Of a stretch of 7,801 nucleotides of DNA, positions 5,195-7,801 are shown one piece after another. Position numbers and translations under genes: made by a program. The DNA lies in NCBI GenBank assembly GCA_025351525.1, contig JANXVV010000037.1, positions 1-7,801 on the forward strand. The letters run 5' to 3'. Source of the stretch: Humisphaera sp. Lineage in GTDB: Bacteria > Planctomycetota > Phycisphaerae > Tepidisphaerales > Tepidisphaeraceae. The stretch's first letter is position 1, and the number at the start of each line of letters is the position of its first letter. Under the pieces are notes generated by a model, which worked only from the letters and a program-made list of their open reading frames with translations, did not search any database and had not been told where the DNA came from.

Positions 5195-7720
5195 CTAATC
5201 CGGCATCTTTTGCTTCACATATTCACGACGGCGAACGAGGTACAGTTCCTGCCAGTTCCAATGAAATCTCCCGTGAAATATCGCTTCATCCGTTCGAGTC
5301 CACTCCGACCCAAGCAGCGCCGCGACGCGATCCGAGGTTCCCTCGGCGGTCGGTGTTCCGACTTGCTCCCAAAAAATCGCCCGTGTGATTCCGGGTGATT
5401 TCTGCAGATCGGCGGCGATCGTCTTCGGCGATTCATCGACCTGGAACTTAAATTTCCATGGCGCCCAGGGCTGGCCGTTGCGTGGGGAGGAGGAGAACGA
5501 CCGGAATTCCAGCGGATGAATCGGCACACCCGCCGCCTGCGAAAGATAATATCGCCCGGACATGCCGAACACCGACAGCGAGCCGGGATGGGGTAGTGTC
5601 ATCTGGCTCATTTGCAATAGATAGGTGCGCGTGGCGGTGCCGGTCGGTTGGCCATGCAGATTGTCCTGCGACGCGGCTAAGTCGGCATAGACGCGATCCA
5701 ACGGGGGCTCGGTGCCGGCGAAAATCCGCGCGGTGGCCTGCCCGATGTTGACCGCCAGCAACAGCGCCACGGTCGTGTAACGTAAAGGCCACGTCGGCAG
5801 GCGCAGCAACAGCGCACACGCCGCGATCGCCACGGCGGGCCAGCACATTCCGATGTAGCGCGGCATCCATACCGACACCCATTTGTCCCACACGATTTTT
5901 TCCGACCCCAATCGCTCGGCCACGGCGCGCGCCGCTATTTCCTCGGACCACGCCGGTTCCGATTTTCGCTGGGCAACCAAAAGCTTGTCCCAACGAATCT
6001 GCCTGGCGGCGATCAGCCGATCCGCTCTTCGATCGATCATCGCCGTCGAGAGCGCGGGGTATTCGACGCGCAGCTTTTTCAGTGCGGTCTCGCGCTCCGG
6101 CACCCCATGATCCTTCACGGCGTACTGCACGAACATTTCCCACTGCGGCGCATCGTGATGATCCGCCGTCGCCTTCTGCACCAGTTGATCGAAGTGATGG
6201 ACGGTGTACCGATAGACGCCGAAACAGGCGGTGAAAATCGCGGCGATGACGAGCAGCGTTTGTAGAGTGCGCCTTCCGCGATCCCGAAAATTCCGCCCGG
6301 AGAATTGCCATGCGATGACCGGCAATAAAACTACCAATACGGCGAGGGTTGCCGGTGCCGCTACCCGCGCCCACCACTGGCTGAGGACGATCCAAGCTCC
6401 CTGCTTCCAACCATCATCATGGCTGCTTCGGGAATAATTCAAACCTATTTCGATGAATGATTGGAACGCCACGAATAAGATGGCCCCCACCAGATATCGC
6501 GGAAGAATTTTCCAAAAGCTGCTGATCGCGATGAGGAGTAGGATTTCAGTTCCAATGGCCGTCCACTGCTGCTCGAATAAATCTCCAAGTCTCTCGATCC
6601 ATTCCAGCGGCGACGCGAATTCGCGCATGGAATGGCAGTACAGCCCATACGCCGGGAGGATGATCCAAGCCCCCAGCCACAGCGCCGGTCGCCATGTAGA
6701 ATTGCTTTCCGTAGCATGGGCTACCAGCCCATGTTTCTCATTTACAATACATGGGCTGATAGCCGATGCTACGCTTTCAGATCGGAAGTTGAACAGTCCC
6801 ACCGCCATCAACCCCAGCAGTGCCACGCCGGCGATCATCAAGCCGTGCATCACATCGGGATCGATCGGCGGTTTGGCGATTTGATTGATTCGCGATGGCC
6901 ACTCCCAGCTATACAGATGCGCCGTTGCCGTGAAGAGCGCCAGATCCGGGCCGGTGCGCTCGCGATTGTAACCTTCCACCCAACCGACCCCGCTGCCGGA
7001 GGCGAAACCCTTTTCGTCGATCTGCTCGGTCCAGCGGTTAAACCCCGTCCGATAACCCCATGGCCCGGCGGCGATCACCCCGATGCCGGCGATGAACATC
7101 ACCGCCTGCCGCCATCGAAATCGGCTGGTCACCAGCATGAGGATTTCCACGCCCAGCACCGCCAGCGACGTCAGATGAAACCCCGCCATCGCCAATCCGC
7201 TGGCGATCCATGCAAGCCAGGCCACGCGCATTCGCGTTCGCAGCCAGCAGAGCAGGCAGGCGACGTTGAGCGCGACGAACAGCCAGCAGGGCATGTACAT
7301 TTTCGCGTCGCGCGAATAAACCATCAGATAGGCGGAGACGGATGTGAAGAGCGCCACCAGCAACGCCGTGCGCCGGCGGACGATTTGGACGGCGAGAAAA
7401 TACATCGCCGGGATCATCAGCGTCCCCGCAATCGCCGGGATGATCCGCATCATGCGCGGCGTGAGCGGTTTCCACCGCCCAAGCGCCCAATACGCTTCAT
7501 AATGCAGCGGGGGGAAACCGTCATAGGCCAGCACGTCGAGCATCTCGCGATAGTCGCCGCACACGCGCGAGTAGGTGAAGGCTTCGTCACCCCAGAGAGC
7601 GGGCTTCTCAAGAAATGAAAATCGCAGCACACCGCCGAGAAGGGTGATGGCGAATAGGATGGCGAAACGGTAGCGGATCAGGAAGGCCGGTCGAGGTGGA
7701 GGGTTGGTTGTCACTCGCAT
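5195..7720 (-). CDS. Large polytopic membrane protein, ArnT/PMT-like (GT39/GT83, GT-C fold) glycosyltransferase
   Basis: From ATG 7720 the product is 841 aa. After a short Pro-rich N-terminus comes TM1 (about 14-36), then LWGDEAF with the acidic pair D45-E46 at the start of the first external loop, where GT-C lipid-linked-sugar transferases keep their catalytic Asp. HYEAYWALGRW, RIIPAIAGTLMIPAMYFLA and VYSRDAKMYM (about 134-143) are also typical of the family. Further hydrophobic segments lie at about 95-115, 118-135, 143-162, 166-198, 205-222, 292-311, 345-362, 391-422, 453-472, 484-503 and 620-663. Hydrophilic stretches at about 505-615 and 665-841 are probably extracytoplasmic. The sugar donor and acceptor are unknown; protein or lipid glycosylation at the cytoplasmic membrane is the likely role. 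Residues 317-339 are encoded by an inserted palindromic element. GTG 7762 would extend the frame but lies inside a long inverted repeat, so ATG 7720 is preferred. No strong ribosome site is seen. Confidence 0.85.
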   Translation of the reverse strand: MRVTTNPPPRPAFLIRYRFAILFAITLLGGVLRFSFLEKPALWGDEAFTYSRVCGDYREMLDVLAYDGFPPLHYEAYWALGRWKPLTPRMMRIIPAIAGTLMIPAMYFLAVQIVRRRTALLVALFTSVSAYLMVYSRDAKMYMPCWLFVALNVACLLCWLRTRMRVAWLAWIASGLAMAGFHLTSLAVLGVEILMLVTSRFRWRQAVMFIAGIGVIAAGPWGYRTGFNRWTEQIDEKGFASGSGVGWVEGYNRERTGPDLALFTATAHLYSWEWPSRINQIAKPPIDPDVMHGLMIAGVALLGLMAVGLFNFRSESVASAISPCIVNEKHGLVAHATESNSTWRPALWLGAWIILPAYGLYCHSMREFASPLEWIERLGDLFEQQWTAIGTEILLLIAISSFWKILPRYLVGAILFVAFQSFIEIGLNYSRSSHDDGWKQGAWIVLSQWWARVAAPATLAVLVVLLPVIAWQFSGRNFRDRGRRTLQTLLVIAAIFTACFGVYRYTVHHFDQLVQKATADHHDAPQWEMFVQYAVKDHGVPERETALKKLRVEYPALSTAMIDRRADRLIAARQIRWDKLLVAQRKSEPAWSEEIAARAVAERLGSEKIVWDKWVSVWMPRYIGMCWPAVAIAACALLLRLPTWPLRYTTVALLLAVNIGQATARIFAGTEPPLDRVYADLAASQDNLHGQPTGTATRTYLLQMSQMTLPHPGSLSVFGMSGRYYLSQAAGVPIHPLEFRSFSSSPRNGQPWAPWKFKFQVDESPKTIAADLQKSPGITRAIFWEQVGTPTAEGTSDRVAALLGSEWTRTDEAIFHGRFHWNWQELYLVRRREYVKQKMPD
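6704..6778. mobile_element. In-frame palindromic insertion element with 6-bp flanking direct repeats
   Basis: Arms at 6711-6734 and 6749-6772 are complementary at 22 of 24 positions, with a 14-nt AT-rich loop between them; the left arm starts GTAGCATGGGCTACCAGCC. The element is bounded by GCTTTC at 6704-6709 and again at 6773-6778, which looks like a target-site duplication. One direct repeat plus the 63 nt between the two copies equals 69 nt, 23 codons, so insertion kept the host gene's frame. In the host protein it adds VASAISPCIVNEKHGLVAHAT plus a duplicated Glu-Ser (about residues 317-339) in the hydrophilic loop after the TM segment ending near 311. On the minus strand only the frame used is free of stops; the other two have TAG or TGA. 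It encodes no transposase and would be mobilised in trans if at all. Confidence 0.75.
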
Positions 7721-7751
7721 CTCAACATCAATTGCATTTTTTAGCGGCTGT

Positions 7752-7801
7752 GCCGAAGGCACGCGTTTTTTTTCCGAGCGGAAGAAACGCGTGCCTTCGG
7801 C
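7752..7801. repeat. Long inverted repeat at the right window edge
   Basis: Perfect 17-nt arms at 7752-7768 (GCCGAAGGCACGCGTTT) and 7785-7801 surround a central 16 nt that contains a second small stem (TTCCG/CGGAA at 7772-7776 and 7779-7783). The right arm ends at the last base, so the repeat may continue outside. It lies 31 bp upstream of the membrane-protein ATG. There is no T-run after the stem on either visible side, so a plain terminator is not supported; a dispersed repeat or a structured leader are the alternatives. Confidence 0.7.

Noticed and set aside
5448..6410. 320-codon minus-strand frame overlapping the membrane protein
   Set aside because: It is an out-of-frame shadow on the same strand, rich in Gly, Arg and Ala with no domain. 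The main frame continues with membrane segments and a RYIGMCWP motif.
6632..7618. 328-codon plus-strand open frame opposite the membrane protein
   Set aside because: The translation is His/Arg/Gln/Pro-rich, typical of an antisense shadow of a hydrophobic GC-rich gene. The minus strand has the membrane-protein features.
7721..7762. GTG start giving 14 extra residues on the membrane protein
   Set aside because: The GTG is inside an arm of the long inverted repeat, and the extra residues are not followed by any family feature before ATG 7720.

Overview
The window looks like a chromosomal segment from a GC-rich bacterium, most likely a member of the Planctomycetota (a Phycisphaerae-like lineage is my best guess). 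This rests on a dnaG-rpoD pair, a primary sigma factor with planctomycete-style sequence (a GIGDGYTYTLEEVG region 4), and short PFxPF hypothetical proteins of a kind I associate with that phylum. The taxonomic call is inference from remembered families, not from a database search.

Layout. Positions 1-1284 (+) hold the 3' part of DNA primase (dnaG), cut by the left window edge. After a 151-nt spacer comes rpoD (1436-3202, +), the housekeeping sigma-70 factor. Together they are the conserved replication/transcription core of the locus. Downstream, 3214-3360 is a decayed small gene followed by a strong intrinsic terminator (3367-3397). Then come three intact small plus-strand genes: an antitoxin-like protein (3473-3709) and two paralogues of the decayed gene (3750-3962 and 3971-4216). 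The first two of these have -10-like hexamers ending exactly 6 nt before the ATG and no Shine-Dalgarno, which suggests leaderless mRNAs. The third has a purine-rich SD and is probably coupled to the second.

From 4224 to the right edge everything is on the minus strand. A GNAT acetyltransferase (4628-5092) overlaps a winged-helix regulator (4224-4631) by the ATGA configuration, forming a two-gene unit. A G/C-run hairpin repeat (5157-5186) separates it from a large polytopic glycosyltransferase-like membrane protein (5195-7720). That gene carries a 63-bp palindromic element inserted in frame, bounded by 6-bp direct repeats. A second long inverted repeat lies at the right edge (7752-7801), immediately upstream of the same gene.

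The core genes are ordinary. The most interesting material is the in-frame palindromic insertion in the membrane protein, the tandem small-protein family with its broken copy, and the putative leaderless starts. I see no CRISPR array, rRNA, tRNA, transposase or phage gene.
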